The translations under genes and the position numbers were made by a program. A stretch of 64,000 nucleotides of DNA, from NCBI RefSeq assembly GCF_026262505.1, contig NC_067204.1:11798522-11862521 (forward strand). Reading direction: 5' to 3'. Positions 39,193 to 50,225 of this stretch are shown here, piece by piece. The notes beneath the pieces were generated by a model, which did no database searches, was not told the origin of the DNA, and worked only from the letters and a program-made list of their open reading frames with translations. How positions within the stretch are numbered: the first letter of the stretch is position 1; each line of letters starts with the position of its first letter. Origin of the DNA: Trichomonas vaginalis G3 (Eukaryota > Parabasalia > Trichomonadida > Trichomonadidae).

Positions 39193-40924
39193 TTTTGATA
39201 TCAAAATGACAACATTAGTTAATTAACAAGTTTATCATGGCTAATATTTGGAGACTATAAATGGTACAAGTTATATTATAACAAAAACTCTTTTCGTCAA
39301 TGGGATTAATCTTTTGGATCATTAAATCAAAGTTTTTCTCAATCAAGACATACTATTTATCCACCTAGTCAATCTTTCAATATACTTTAGGCAATATTTT
39401 GAAAGAATTGTCCTATATCCTTGCTATTTAGATATCTATGTGACCAAATGCTTATGATGAGATTTAATGGTATCTGCAGAAAGATTTAAGAATATTGAAT
39501 TCAAATTTTTATTTAATATTTTAAAAGTTCTTCTTATATAATTTGAATTCAATCTCATTGATTTATTATATTAATTTGATATCAACGAGCATGATGAGTT
39601 TTTATGTCAATTGCCTTTGATATTTGCTTAAATTAAATTTGAAAAATATTGAATAATTCAATAATACAACAATGATTTGTAAAAGTGTTACGCATAAAGT
39701 TAAAATTGGATCTCTAATTTTTCAAATTTTAACTTAAATATTTAATTAATAAAGTTATTTCATGAGAATAATTACTACGGAATGCATACATATTCTTTTA
39801 GATTGCATTCTATCAAATTGCCTCAATTTAGATGGTTTTAACTGAAGAAGAAGAAATCGACCTGACATAAATTTTGAAAAGGTTATTCAAATCGATTTGT
39901 GAAGAAAAAATTAAATTAAAATTATACTTAATTCAATTGATTATAAAAATTATATAAGCATAAATTGTGAGAGAAAAAAATTGATAGGAATAATGCCAAT
40001 GCAAATTTATCAGTAGACACAATTCCTGATAGTAATTTATATTAATTTAATAAAAGGTACATTCACTATTTTTGACAAAATTTTAAATTTTCATGGGGTT
40101 GTAAATCTTATAATAACTAGATGAATAAGGAATGAATCCCAGTATAATGTGCATCATTATATTAAACACTATATGTAAGGCTAATGATTCTATTAACACT
40201 TATGAAGATCTATAGTATTTGAGCAGATAAATTTGATAATTTCCAAAACTCTTATATTTCAAAATTAAAGTGTGCGAATGCATTTAAATGAGAGCAAAAA
40301 GAGATTAATGCTGTTTAAACTAGGTGTTAATTTGCAATTATTTCGCATCACAAGAACTACCCAGTAAATTCGGCTATCTTTCTTTGCAATTATTCTCCAT
40401 TATACATATAATATAATGGTTAGGGTTTGAAGAAAAGTTACTAGAGAATTATTGACTTTTGAAATAATGCAGAATTTTACTTGAAGAAATCATTAATTTA
40501 TGAGTTCCAAATTGCTAAGCATGACGAAGGATCATTAAATTTGCTACAATTAAATACACTTATTGCAGAATTAAGATTTTTGAAATTAAAAGTTTGAAAT
40601 ATTGCCTTTTTGAATAAAAATTTAAATTTTATTATATAATCATGATAATATCTTATAGAAATTAAAAGAAAATATTTTAAACCATTCAAATATTTTGAAT
40701 GTCTTATCAATTTAAAATATTAAAAGATAGCTTGATTTTATCATCATTAGTTGTTATCAAAGTTTTCTTCTTTTGATGAGCAACAGTAAATGATTTGTTA
40801 ATTACTTGTCTTCCTTTTTCGCAGCAAAATCGAAAGTTATGATGATAATCTTGCTGTCAATTTTGAAACTCTCTGATTTACAAGTAAGCATTCCTTTGGA
40901 AAAGCAGTCCTATTCTGTTTTCAA

Positions 40925-41160
40925 GATATTTTAAAGCCTCCATTTCATACAATGCGCAGATCTATTCGAAATTGCAAGAACTATCAAGAAAAATGCAGCA
41001 GCAAAGAAGATTCCATAGTTTCTAGCATCAAAAATTTACAACCTTAATACAACAGTTAAAGAGAAGCTCGAAAAGAAAATATTTAACCATAAAGCTGGAA
41101 ACCATTCGATATCTACTATTGGATCTAATAAAAAGTTAATTATAACATATTTAACATGCT
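40925..41160 (-). pseudogene. Decayed multi-pass membrane-protein fragment
   Basis: The minus strand has a single frame with one internal stop. The first part includes DPIVDIEWFPALWLNIFFSS and continues FSLTVVLRL; the second reads DARNYGIFFAAAFFLIVLAI. The alternation of hydrophobic helices with polar turns looks like real membrane-protein coding sequence, not chance. The family was not recognised. Downstream codons end in a further stop. Confidence 0.4.
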
Positions 41161-41647
41161 ATTTGTTGACTTTGTTCCATTATATTACCATATATATCTT
41201 TTTGAAATCTAAAATATTTTTACGATTTTAACCATGTGTTGTTGAAACCATATATCAATCTTAGCTAAAGTATAGTTTATGAGTCTGTCACCATCTAACG
41301 TATGAATTTTCAAAAATGTCAAATATGTTCATTTTTTCTGTAGATTCAGCCATAATTTCACGTTGTTATACTATTCAACTATTATTTAATATTTTTATCG
41401 ATTTATATATATGATGAGATGCTTAGTTCTCCTGGAAATCGATTTTTAATCGCAATTTTAACTTTCCAAAAAAAATTCAAAAATAAAAATCCCTCTCAAT
41501 TTTTTAACTTTTATAACTCGCCAAATCTCTAGCCAAATTTTTTTGGCCCGTATAAATATTGTTAGGCACTATATAGGGATGCTATTTATCCTATTTTCAT
41601 CCCATTTTACTGTTATCGCCTAGTGAATGTACCTTTATTTAATATTC

Positions 41648-42690
41648 AGGGTGCACCCGTATGTACGTTTATTTGAGAGGAGGAGGATTACCCTCTCAAT
41701 TTTGAGGGATTCGTTAGTTTATTTTCTCGATGAATATGCAATAAAATTTGATTTTTACCTTATCAATATACTTCATATAATATACACATGTTCATGTAAA
41801 AACTTTTTTCCAAAATCCTCAGGAATTAAGGGATTTTTGAATTTTAAGAATTTTTTTCGAATTTTTTCGAAAAAAAAATATTTTCAGAACAGCCTTAACG
41901 GCTAAGATTTAGGAACAATGTTAAGTATCAAAAAGAAAGGAGGTCTGATATAGACAACATATATCGTTGAAGGTTGAAAAAATCTCTAATATTTGAGCCC
42001 AAAATTTCAAATTTTAATTTTTTGAAAAAAGAGGCCACCCGTATGTACGTTTATTTGAGAGGAGGAGGATTATATTTTTGAAAGGGTGAAACATTATGAA
42101 TATGTTAATTATATAATAATATGTATTATTATAAAAAAGAAAAAATAAAGCACGTTAAAATTTTTCTTTCTTGATTTTTTACAAAATCTACTTAGAATTA
42201 TGCAAAATATGACTAAATAATTATAAATTTCAAGTTAAATTTTAATTTTGATAAATAATTTAAATTTCAAAATATCAAGTTCAGTTCGACTATGTATGTA
42301 GTAATTCCTCAATAAAGTGCCAAAACTCTATTAAAATATATGAACATTTTCAACATTTTAATGTTTTTATTTAAAAATTTGATGGAATATGAGCTTCAAA
42401 CAATTATTATGTAAATAAAAATAATTAAATATATGTATTTATTCGTATTACAACCGTAGTAAGTCGATTCTTCCTTTCTTCTACTGAGTTTTGAATTTGA
42501 TTTCGAATTGTAAAGAGATTCAAAGGGAAAATACTAGCGGATAAAAACTACCTCCATGAAAGGGTCATAATGGAGTCAAGTTGTATTTTTTGATATTTTT
42601 TGCTTTTCGAGCCTAAATAGGTAGCCAAGATAATGCCTAAAAATAAGGTTCTAAATTCTGAAGTTTACACGATCCTCTCGTGTGCACCCT
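41648..42690. repeat. Possible degenerate element ended by AGGGTGCAC-type inverted repeats
   Basis: AGGGTGCACCCG at 41648 faces CGTGTGCACCCT ending at 42690, an 11-of-12 inverted match. CACCCGTATGTACGTTTATTTGAG-type sequence (first 20 bases CACCCGTATGTACGTTTATT) from the left end recurs in direct orientation near 42036. No clear target duplication was found, so this is tentative. Confidence 0.3.
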
Positions 42691-43064
42691 TAATTTCAGA
42701 TAATGCTCAAATTCAATAACCTGTTTTACAAAATAATTTATTCACCTATGTTTATGTTAATATTTTACACACCATAACAAATTATTAAAAAACCCTTTGA
42801 TAATTCAGGTCACTTTTTGATCGCAAAATTTTTTCCCCAAAATATATTTTGTCACACAGAATTCTATTTACCTACTGATATTATGATAAAACTTGATTAC
42901 GAAAAAAATGAATCTCTGAAATATCCAAAAAATACTCTCAATTTCAAATTTTTCAATTGAAATTGATATTCAGATTAAGCTCAAAAGCTTACTAATATAG
43001 AGCGCGTTATTTTTTCTCGATTAATTCAATTTTAGAAAAAATTCAATAAGCTTTCAAAATCATT

Positions 43065-45179
43065 ATGGAGTCATCCCTGATCTCTCGCGATCTCGACTTA
43101 CAGCATGGAGATCCAGAAACCAAGCGCCAAGAAATCTTAAAGTATTTCCAACAGACTTGGGATATCGATGAAATGGTCTACACACAATTAAAGTCTGATG
43201 ATGTTTTCTATCACCGTGGAGATCCACTCCGCCACGTTATCATCTTCTATTATGGCCATACAGCTGCCTTTTATATTAACAAGATGATGTTGGCCAAAAT
43301 GATCGACCATCGAATCAACCCAAACTATGAATCCATTTTTGCTATCGGCGTCGACGAGATGAGCTGGGATGATCTTAATAACAAGCATTACAACTGGCCA
43401 TCCGTTGATGAATGCCGCAAATACAGAAAGCAGGTCTACGATGTTGTTGTTAACTATATCAAGACTGCTCCGCTTACAATGCCAATCACATGGGAAAATC
43501 CATTCTGGATCATTCTTATGGGTATTGAGCACGCAAGAATTCATATTGAAACATCATCACTTCTCCTTAGACAACTCCCAATTAATGAACTCGTTTCTGG
43601 CAGATTTGGAAAGATCTGCACTGAATACCCAGCAGCTCCAAAGAACGAATTGCTTCCAGTCCCAGGAGGCGTCGTCAATCTTGGAAAATCCATGGACCAT
43701 CCAACATACGGCTGGGATAACGAATATGGCACACATACAGAAACCATCAAGGACTTCAAAGCTTCCAAGTACCTCGTTTCTAACGAAGAGTATCTTGAAT
43801 TCGTCAAAGCTGGCGGCTATCATCAGCAGAAGTACTGGACAGAGGAAGGCTGGAACTGGAAGGAATACAAGAAAGCCGAAATGCCATTGTTCTGGATCAA
43901 GGAAGGCGAAGATTACAAGTTAAGGCTTGTAGCTGAAATCATTCCAATGCCATGGTCCTGGCCTGTTGAGATCAACTACCTCGAAGCCAAGGCCTTTACA
44001 AACTGGAAGGCTGAAGTTACAGGTAAAAAGATCAGATTACCAACAGAAGCTGAATGGATGAGACTCCATGAGTACTGCCAAGTCAAGGACATCTTGGAAT
44101 GGAAGGAAGCTCCAGGAAATCTCAACTTCGAGCACTACATGTCGACATGCCCAGTCAACAAGTTCGCTTTCGGAGAATTCTACGATGTTGTCGGCAACGC
44201 TTGGCAATGGACCGAATCGCCAATCACAGGATACAGCGGTTTCAAAGTTCACCCAATTTACGACGATTTCACAGTTCCAACATACGATGGCAAGCATAAC
44301 CTCTTCAAAGGTGGTGCTTGGCTTTCTTCAGGAAATGAAGCTACGAAATACGCAAGATACGCTTTCAGACGTCATTTCTACCAAGTTGCGGGTATTAGAT
44401 ACATCGAATCCGACCAGGACGTTGTTATCAACACTAATGAATACGCAACAGACCCAGATGTCGTCCTTTCATGCGAAGCCAGCTACGGAGAGAAATACGA
44501 TTCAAATCCTCTCTTCCCGAACTTCTACATCTCACTCAAACAACTCATTCTCGATGTTACAAAGGGCAAAGACATCAAGCGTGTCTTAGATCTCAATGCA
44601 GACACAGGACGTCTTGCATTCGAACTTGCCTCACATTTTGAGGACATTACAGCTCTTGATTTCACCGCCAGATTCCTGAGATTTGCAATCCAGCTCCAGG
44701 AAAGAGGCTGCGCTCGTTACGTATTCAAAGACGAAGGCGAGTTGTCATTCTACAGAGACGTTGTCCTTGATGAGTACGGTCTTAAGAAGCGTGACAACAT
44801 CCTCTTCATGCAGGCTGATGCTCAGAACATTAAGGAACTTTACACAGGTTATGACCTTGTAATTATTCCAAATCTCCTTGAAGAACTCATTTATCCACGT
44901 AGAGTTCTTTCTTCCATTCACGAGAGAATGAACAAAGGATCAACTCTCATCATCTCTTCTACTTACGAGTTCAACAATGAAATCACTAAGCGCGAGGACC
45001 TCCTTGGTGGCTTCAAGAAGGACGGAGAACCAGTTACTTCTCTTGACGGACTCAAGGAAGTCTTAGGAAAGCATTTCGAACTTGTTCAAGAGCCAAAGGA
45101 CATTTCATTCCTCGTTAAGAAGTCTTCAAGAGTTGCTGAGATCAGAAAATCTCAAGTTACTGTTTGGAAACTTAAGTAA
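43065..45179 (+). CDS. ovoA: OvoA-type 5-histidylcysteine sulfoxide synthase / methyltransferase (ovothiol biosynthesis)
   Basis: 704 residues, the usual OvoA length, with all three domains. First is an N-terminal DinB/EgtB-like domain (~1-175) with the iron-binding HX3HXE motif EHARIHIE (~156-162). Next is a formylglycine-generating-enzyme-like sulfoxide synthase domain (~195-455; LPVPGGVVNLG, IRLPTEAEWMRL, VVGNAWQWTES, FKGGAWLSSG). Last is a C-terminal SAM methyltransferase (~470-704; VLDLNADTGRLAFELASHF). OvoA joins His and Cys using Fe(II) and O2; its methyltransferase later makes ovothiol A. Strong C-ending codon bias implies high expression. An O2-using antioxidant pathway in a microaerophile is notable. 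The start ATG follows TTTCAAAATCATT. Confidence 0.93.
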   Translation: MESSLISRDLDLQHGDPETKRQEILKYFQQTWDIDEMVYTQLKSDDVFYHRGDPLRHVIIFYYGHTAAFYINKMMLAKMIDHRINPNYESIFAIGVDEMSWDDLNNKHYNWPSVDECRKYRKQVYDVVVNYIKTAPLTMPITWENPFWIILMGIEHARIHIETSSLLLRQLPINELVSGRFGKICTEYPAAPKNELLPVPGGVVNLGKSMDHPTYGWDNEYGTHTETIKDFKASKYLVSNEEYLEFVKAGGYHQQKYWTEEGWNWKEYKKAEMPLFWIKEGEDYKLRLVAEIIPMPWSWPVEINYLEAKAFTNWKAEVTGKKIRLPTEAEWMRLHEYCQVKDILEWKEAPGNLNFEHYMSTCPVNKFAFGEFYDVVGNAWQWTESPITGYSGFKVHPIYDDFTVPTYDGKHNLFKGGAWLSSGNEATKYARYAFRRHFYQVAGIRYIESDQDVVINTNEYATDPDVVLSCEASYGEKYDSNPLFPNFYISLKQLILDVTKGKDIKRVLDLNADTGRLAFELASHFEDITALDFTARFLRFAIQLQERGCARYVFKDEGELSFYRDVVLDEYGLKKRDNILFMQADAQNIKELYTGYDLVIIPNLLEELIYPRRVLSSIHERMNKGSTLIISSTYEFNNEITKREDLLGGFKKDGEPVTSLDGLKEVLGKHFELVQEPKDISFLVKKSSRVAEIRKSQVTVWKLK

Positions 45180-45279
45180 TTTTGTTTTACATTTTTTCAT
45201 ATTTAAAACTTTTCTTTTTCAACATCTAAAGTTTAGATTCTAAACAGTCATTAAGTTTGCTTTAAGTCCTTTTTCATGT

Positions 45280-45285
45280 AACGGT
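45280..45285 (+). repeat. 6-bp target site duplication (left), AACGGT
   Basis: AACGGT immediately precedes the left Polinton end and recurs immediately after the right end (61707-61712). Six bases is the duplication length known for Maverick/Polinton integration. Confidence 0.93.
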
Positions 45286-45517
45286 AGTAGTAGGGTAGGA
45301 AGGGTTGTGTGACTTTTTTTGTTACATCTATATATAGACGATGCATAAAAATATATTTATTCATAAATCATTAAAAAATTAACATTGATTTTAAAATAAT
45401 TTATTTTATCTTTTATAAAAGAAGTTATATATAGATGATGTCAGATATTCCACGATTAATTAAACCAATGTTAAAATCCTGAATGGAATCAATGGAGTCA
45501 TAAACGAGTAAAATAAA
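45286..45517 (+). repeat. Polinton left terminal inverted repeat (232 bp)
   Basis: Begins AGTAGTAGGGTAGGAAGGGT and ends CATAAACGAGTAAAATAAA. It matches the reverse complement of 61475-61706 at every position I compared. Confidence 0.93.
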
Positions 45518-45571
45518 CTTTAAAAATTCATGTCTTTCATTTCTGAATAATTTATTTTTATTTTGTATGAA

Positions 45572-46678
45572 ATGAGTGTCAAGACTAACGACGTTAAAAA
45601 ATTAGGATTCACAAACAGGGAAATAAAGGATATATTAGAGGAGGCGGGTTATGAGGTTGATAAATATTATTTAAGAAATTGTCAAAAATTCGCGGAGTTT
45701 TTAAATGAGTTTGATTATGATGGAAAAATGAATAAAGATGATGTTATAAATTTCTTATATCCCGCATCTAAAAAAGAAAAACCTAAAGAACCTGATGTTT
45801 TCCCTGAATATTATGAAGAACGAATTAAAGATGATGAATATGATGAAATTGAAAGACTGGAAAAAATAAGAGATGAAATAGATGAAAAAATTAAGGAATT
45901 AAGAGAAGTTGAAAAATATAATGAAAATGAAGTAGAGGGTTTAATGAATATCCCAGCTTCAGAATCAGAAGTTCAGAAATCTCATGAAAAAAGATATAAA
46001 AATTATGTCTCAGAATCAACACAAAATTTATTAGATGGTGAAATAGACGAAACACTTTCAGAAGAAGGTACTAAATTTATTCGTAAACATAAGTTACAAT
46101 TTATTGATAATGAAGAATACCCCTGTATCTTATTTTCATCACCTTTAGATTCCGAAAAATTCAAAAAAGCTCTTAGAAACGTGACATATGCAACTAATAC
46201 GATTAAGAAAGAAGATCATGATATTTACACAAATTATTATTTAAGTAAATGCACGGGTGTTGATAAAGTTTTTGATTTATTAGATAAAATATCAAAAGAA
46301 ACCATTGGAACATATAAAATTTTGTGTGATTGCGGTTTCATTGTTGAAGATACCAATAATGTTTCATATGAAAGAACAGCACCGAAGGAAGATGAAGTGG
46401 AAAGGTCTATACCATTCGTTATTAAGAACATAAAAGATATGAAAACGTATAAGCATTATATTTATTCATTTATTTCAGAAAAAATGGAAGCAACCCATAA
46501 AACATCTTCTCATCATTTTATAGCTATTCATACATTCCTTTTCAAAGTTGTGAAATTAAATAAGACAGGAATTAAATTTAATGTATCAGGGTACGCATTC
46601 TTGAGTAAATTAAAATGTATTCGTCACGTCGCAGATGATAAAAATTTATGTGTTCTTAATTCATTTTATGGACTTTAA
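45572..46678 (+). CDS. Polinton protein of unknown function
   Basis: 368 residues from the ATG at 45572, which lies just inside the left terminal repeat. The N-terminal ~60 residues are helical (GFTNREIKDILEEAGYEVDKYYL). An acidic, Lys/Glu-rich coiled-coil linker (~75-125) follows, then a C-terminal part with scattered Cys/His. I recognise no enzyme motif. Its position, first gene before the polymerase and in the same orientation, suggests a replication- or integration-related partner, but that is only inference. It looks whole. Confidence 0.75.
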   Translation: MSVKTNDVKKLGFTNREIKDILEEAGYEVDKYYLRNCQKFAEFLNEFDYDGKMNKDDVINFLYPASKKEKPKEPDVFPEYYEERIKDDEYDEIERLEKIRDEIDEKIKELREVEKYNENEVEGLMNIPASESEVQKSHEKRYKNYVSESTQNLLDGEIDETLSEEGTKFIRKHKLQFIDNEEYPCILFSSPLDSEKFKKALRNVTYATNTIKKEDHDIYTNYYLSKCTGVDKVFDLLDKISKETIGTYKILCDCGFIVEDTNNVSYERTAPKEDEVERSIPFVIKNIKDMKTYKHYIYSFISEKMEATHKTSSHHFIAIHTFLFKVVKLNKTGIKFNVSGYAFLSKLKCIRHVADDKNLCVLNSFYGL

Positions 46679-46720
46679 TAAAAATAAACTTTATTTTTAT
46701 TTATTTTTTGATATTTTATT

Positions 46721-46732
46721 CTTTCATAAATG
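46721..46732 (+). promoter_or_regulatory. Initiator-like TTTCATAAATG at the Polinton polymerase start
   Basis: CTTTCATAAATG places TCATA directly before the ATG, matching the trichomonad initiator TCA-Y-(T/A). The element thus appears to use host-type transcription starts with almost no leader. Confidence 0.5.
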
Positions 46733-49700
46733 AACAAAAACGGAACAGCTAAAATGAATGATAATCAAATTAGGGCAGAAGGTAGAAGGTTATTTAAACG
46801 CTTCTATAACATTCCTGATGGTGTTAATCCTAAAACTCGTAGAAGCTATTTAAATGAAGCAATAGATGCATATGACGGGTTTAACATTTCATCAGAAAGT
46901 GAGAGATTAGCGAGAATGTTAAATGTTAATATTGATTTCTATTATTGTGATCCTCAACCAGAAGACGTGGACATAAATAAGGTAGACTTTCCATTAGTGG
47001 AATCAATAATGATAGATCCAGAATTTGAAACAGTAAATATTTTATTAACACAGAGTCCATGTGGAAAACTTCACGCTGACAGAATAACAGACGTTGAAGC
47101 ACTCACCGGCTATAAAGTTTGTCCATATTGTAAAGAAGAAGTTTATTCTATCCGTGATGATCCAGAAAGGAAAAACCAAAGAAGATTTTTAAAGCATTGT
47201 GAGAAATGTAAAGAAAATAATGGAAGATTAATTCAAGACGTTCAATTGCAAAATACCCAGCAACCATATGCACCACATATTACGAAACAGAAGATATATC
47301 AGTGGTTATTAGCTCACAATTTGCAGGAATATTATAAACCGACAAGATATTATATTACTTTTGACTTTGAAACATTAGAGACTAAAGAAGAATTACAACT
47401 TTCTGAGTGTGCAACTTTGAACGCTTACTTAAAACCATTCATGGTATCATCAACGGTTAAATTAAACGATAAAACATATACGAGGAATTTTTGCTTAACT
47501 TCGAGTGATTCTTTTATTTCTGATTGGATTGAGTTTTTATTTTCAACCTGTTCATTAGTTGCTAAATCAAATATTGAACAATATGAAGAATTATTGAAGC
47601 CGCAAACGGTGGGGACTTTGTCTCATACATTAAATGAAAAACAGAAGGAAGCATTTAAAGAACTTCTAGATGAGGAATTCAATAAAGTGAATATCATAGG
47701 TTTTAATTCAGGAAAGTTTGATTTAAATTTAATTCTTCATGATTTAAACACTGCAAAATGGAAAATAAAATCAATGCTGGGTTCATCTTCACAATTTAAG
47801 CAAATCATTGTAAAGAAAACAAACGTTCCATATGAATTAAGATTTATTGACATCAGAAATTATATAGCGGGTGGGACATTAGACCAATTCACTCAAGATT
47901 TCGGAAACAATAAATCACGTGTTAAATCCTTTTTCCCTTATCAATTCATCACGTGGGAAAATTACGAAGAAGAATTATATAAAGTGGAACCATTCACTCA
48001 AGATTCATTTTATTCAGCATTAACTCAAGAAACTATATCAGATAGTGATTATCAAATATATCTCAATGATGCTAAAAACTTTAAGAATAGATTAGAATAT
48101 TTTATTCATTATTGCAATAAAGATGTTGAAATTATGATTGACCCAATTGATAAAATTATTGAAGAAACATTTGTTTATAAAATTGACACGCTTCATAATC
48201 TTTCTTTATCATCGAATGCTTCAATGATTCGTTACGCTTTAGCATATAAAGACTTTAATCCTAATGAAAAATATCCTGAGGAAGAGATAGAATCAAGTTT
48301 TGAATTAACGAAAAAGTATTGGAAATATAAAATTGAATCATATAAGAAACAAGATAAAAAAGCAGAAAGAGATACTAAAAATAATGTTTCAATGGATGAT
48401 TTTCAATACTATCATGATTTAATCCTTTCATCTAAATGCAAAATGTGTGGTAAAGTGTTTACATATGCAAATAAACCAACATTAGATAGAATCGATAATG
48501 AAAAACCACATACCAAAGAAAATTGTCAGTTAATGTGTTGTTATTGCAATGTCGTAAAATCAAATAAAGATGAAGATGTTCAACGTTTAAGAATCAATTT
48601 AAGAAATTATGCATTAAAAAATAATTTACCAATGACTTTAGATTCAGTTGAAGCTTATCACATTCTCCGTAATGGAATTACTGGTGGTCTATCAAATGTT
48701 CAACATAGAGTAAATCTTAAAGGAATCACGCACATTAATAAACTTTCATATAATCCAGAAACTAAAACTGTATCAAATGAGGACACCACTAACATTATGA
48801 CTCATTTCGTTGGTGTTGACTTTAATTCATTATATCCTTCATCATTTTCATCTAATCCTCATGATTTCATTCAATATACTGACCATAAAATGTATATGCC
48901 GGGAAGATTGAATGGTGTTATCATTTGTGATACAACAACAAAGAAAGCAAAAGCATTGGGAATAATTAAGAAGAAAAATACTTTATTCGTGGCTGAAGTA
49001 AAGGGTCACATTGATGAAAAATACATTAATGATTACATAAACTTTTTACCGATAATAAGAAACTTAGATATTATCACAGATGAAAAAACAATTGGTGGTT
49101 TTATGTATAATTACATGAAATCAAACAATCTACCAGTTGACCAGAAACAGAGAAAATTAACTCAGTTAGCATCAACACACAACCAATATCAACCATTTTC
49201 TTCTTATTATCTTTGGTATCTAATCGACAGATTTCATTTTATCATTGATGACATTCAATCAATTTTAACATTTACTAAAAACACTTGCTTTAATGAATTT
49301 GCGAATGAATTTATGAACGAAAGACAAAAGGCTGAATTAGAAGGAAATAAAGGAAAAAGTTTATTTTGCAAGATTTCACTTAATGGATCATATGGTTACG
49401 ATGCAATGAATACACAAAATTACACAAAGACTAAAATAATGAATGCACAGAAGGCACGCGTTGCATGTATGTCAAATAAGTTTAAAAACATAAGAGAAAT
49501 AGGAGAGGATACGTATCAAGTGATGCTCAAAGATAGATTTTATAGATGTGATACACGTTTACAAGAGGCATTCTTCACTTTAGATAATGCTAAATACTGG
49601 TATTTGGTTTTCATTTATGATTTTATGTATAAATGCATGAATGTTAATCGTTTTCATTTCATTGAAGGTGATACTGATTCATCTTATTGGGCAATCGCTG

Positions 49701-50197
49701 GTGATCCAAATCTTCCTAACACTCAAGCATTTCAAGCAATTGTTACTGATAAACAATTTTATGATAAAAACATTTTCAAATTCGCACCATTTGATTTCTT
49801 CTGTTTTGATGAGAAATTTAAACCTAAATTAAAGAATAAAGCTGAAGAAAAAGCACATGAGAAGAAGTTATTGGGTTTAGCAATTGAGAAACAAGGTGAT
49901 AACATGGTTGCTTTATGCCCCAAGTGTTATACATCATTCAACGGTTCAATTGATGGAGGTGATTTTAAAAAGATTGCACAAAAAATGAAAGGTGTTAGTT
50001 TACGACAAAATAAACAATTAACACCTAAAAATTATTTGGATATAATAAATGATAAAGTGATATTTGATGGTCAGAATATTAATTTACAACTTAAAAATGG
50101 GTCAATGACTCGCTTAACAATTGGTAAGACTGCATTAACAGGAGCACACACTAAGGCTGTATGTTGTGAAAATGGATGTTGTATGCCATTTATTTAA
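46730..50197 (+). CDS. Protein-primed family B DNA polymerase of the Polinton (pPolB)
   Basis: 1155 residues. The 3'-5' exonuclease blocks are visible as TFDFETLE (~209), GFNSGKFDLNLI (~322) and HYCNKDVEIM (~460). Polymerase motifs are A, VGVDFNSLYPS (~694); B, KISLNGSYGYDAM (~880); and C, EGDTDSSYW (~979). The long insertion between A and B fits the protein-primed TPR regions. Two Cys-rich patches occur, one near residue 130 (CPYCKEE...HCEKC). The other is an HNH-like module near 570-620 (CKMCGKVF...LDRIDNEK.HTKENCQLMCCYCN) that sits between exonuclease and palm. The enzyme copies the element from its terminal-protein-capped ends. It looks whole. Confidence 0.93.
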   Translation: MNKNGTAKMNDNQIRAEGRRLFKRFYNIPDGVNPKTRRSYLNEAIDAYDGFNISSESERLARMLNVNIDFYYCDPQPEDVDINKVDFPLVESIMIDPEFETVNILLTQSPCGKLHADRITDVEALTGYKVCPYCKEEVYSIRDDPERKNQRRFLKHCEKCKENNGRLIQDVQLQNTQQPYAPHITKQKIYQWLLAHNLQEYYKPTRYYITFDFETLETKEELQLSECATLNAYLKPFMVSSTVKLNDKTYTRNFCLTSSDSFISDWIEFLFSTCSLVAKSNIEQYEELLKPQTVGTLSHTLNEKQKEAFKELLDEEFNKVNIIGFNSGKFDLNLILHDLNTAKWKIKSMLGSSSQFKQIIVKKTNVPYELRFIDIRNYIAGGTLDQFTQDFGNNKSRVKSFFPYQFITWENYEEELYKVEPFTQDSFYSALTQETISDSDYQIYLNDAKNFKNRLEYFIHYCNKDVEIMIDPIDKIIEETFVYKIDTLHNLSLSSNASMIRYALAYKDFNPNEKYPEEEIESSFELTKKYWKYKIESYKKQDKKAERDTKNNVSMDDFQYYHDLILSSKCKMCGKVFTYANKPTLDRIDNEKPHTKENCQLMCCYCNVVKSNKDEDVQRLRINLRNYALKNNLPMTLDSVEAYHILRNGITGGLSNVQHRVNLKGITHINKLSYNPETKTVSNEDTTNIMTHFVGVDFNSLYPSSFSSNPHDFIQYTDHKMYMPGRLNGVIICDTTTKKAKALGIIKKKNTLFVAEVKGHIDEKYINDYINFLPIIRNLDIITDEKTIGGFMYNYMKSNNLPVDQKQRKLTQLASTHNQYQPFSSYYLWYLIDRFHFIIDDIQSILTFTKNTCFNEFANEFMNERQKAELEGNKGKSLFCKISLNGSYGYDAMNTQNYTKTKIMNAQKARVACMSNKFKNIREIGEDTYQVMLKDRFYRCDTRLQEAFFTLDNAKYWYLVFIYDFMYKCMNVNRFHFIEGDTDSSYWAIAGDPNLPNTQAFQAIVTDKQFYDKNIFKFAPFDFFCFDEKFKPKLKNKAEEKAHEKKLLGLAIEKQGDNMVALCPKCYTSFNGSIDGGDFKKIAQKMKGVSLRQNKQLTPKNYLDIINDKVIFDGQNINLQLKNGSMTRLTIGKTALTGAHTKAVCCENGCCMPFI

Positions 50198-50225
50198 TAC
50201 AATTTAAAATTTTATTTTTAATAAA

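Larger units (their letters stand above)
38992..43064. other. 4-kb AT-rich spacer with gene relics
   Basis: The longest gene-poor stretch of host DNA here. It holds a short N-terminal gene stump (39070-39192), a decayed membrane-protein relic (40925-41160) and a possible degenerate element (41648-42690) with a duplicated CACCCGTATGTACGTTTATT segment. The rest is AT-rich with no readable signal. GTCACTTTT occurs at 42809-42817, about 250 bases before the OvoA start. Confidence 0.45.

Noticed and set aside
41627-41905. 92-codon plus-strand frame in the 39-43 kb spacer
   Set aside because: AT-driven Phe/Leu/Tyr-rich composition with no domain, overlapping the degenerate repeat.
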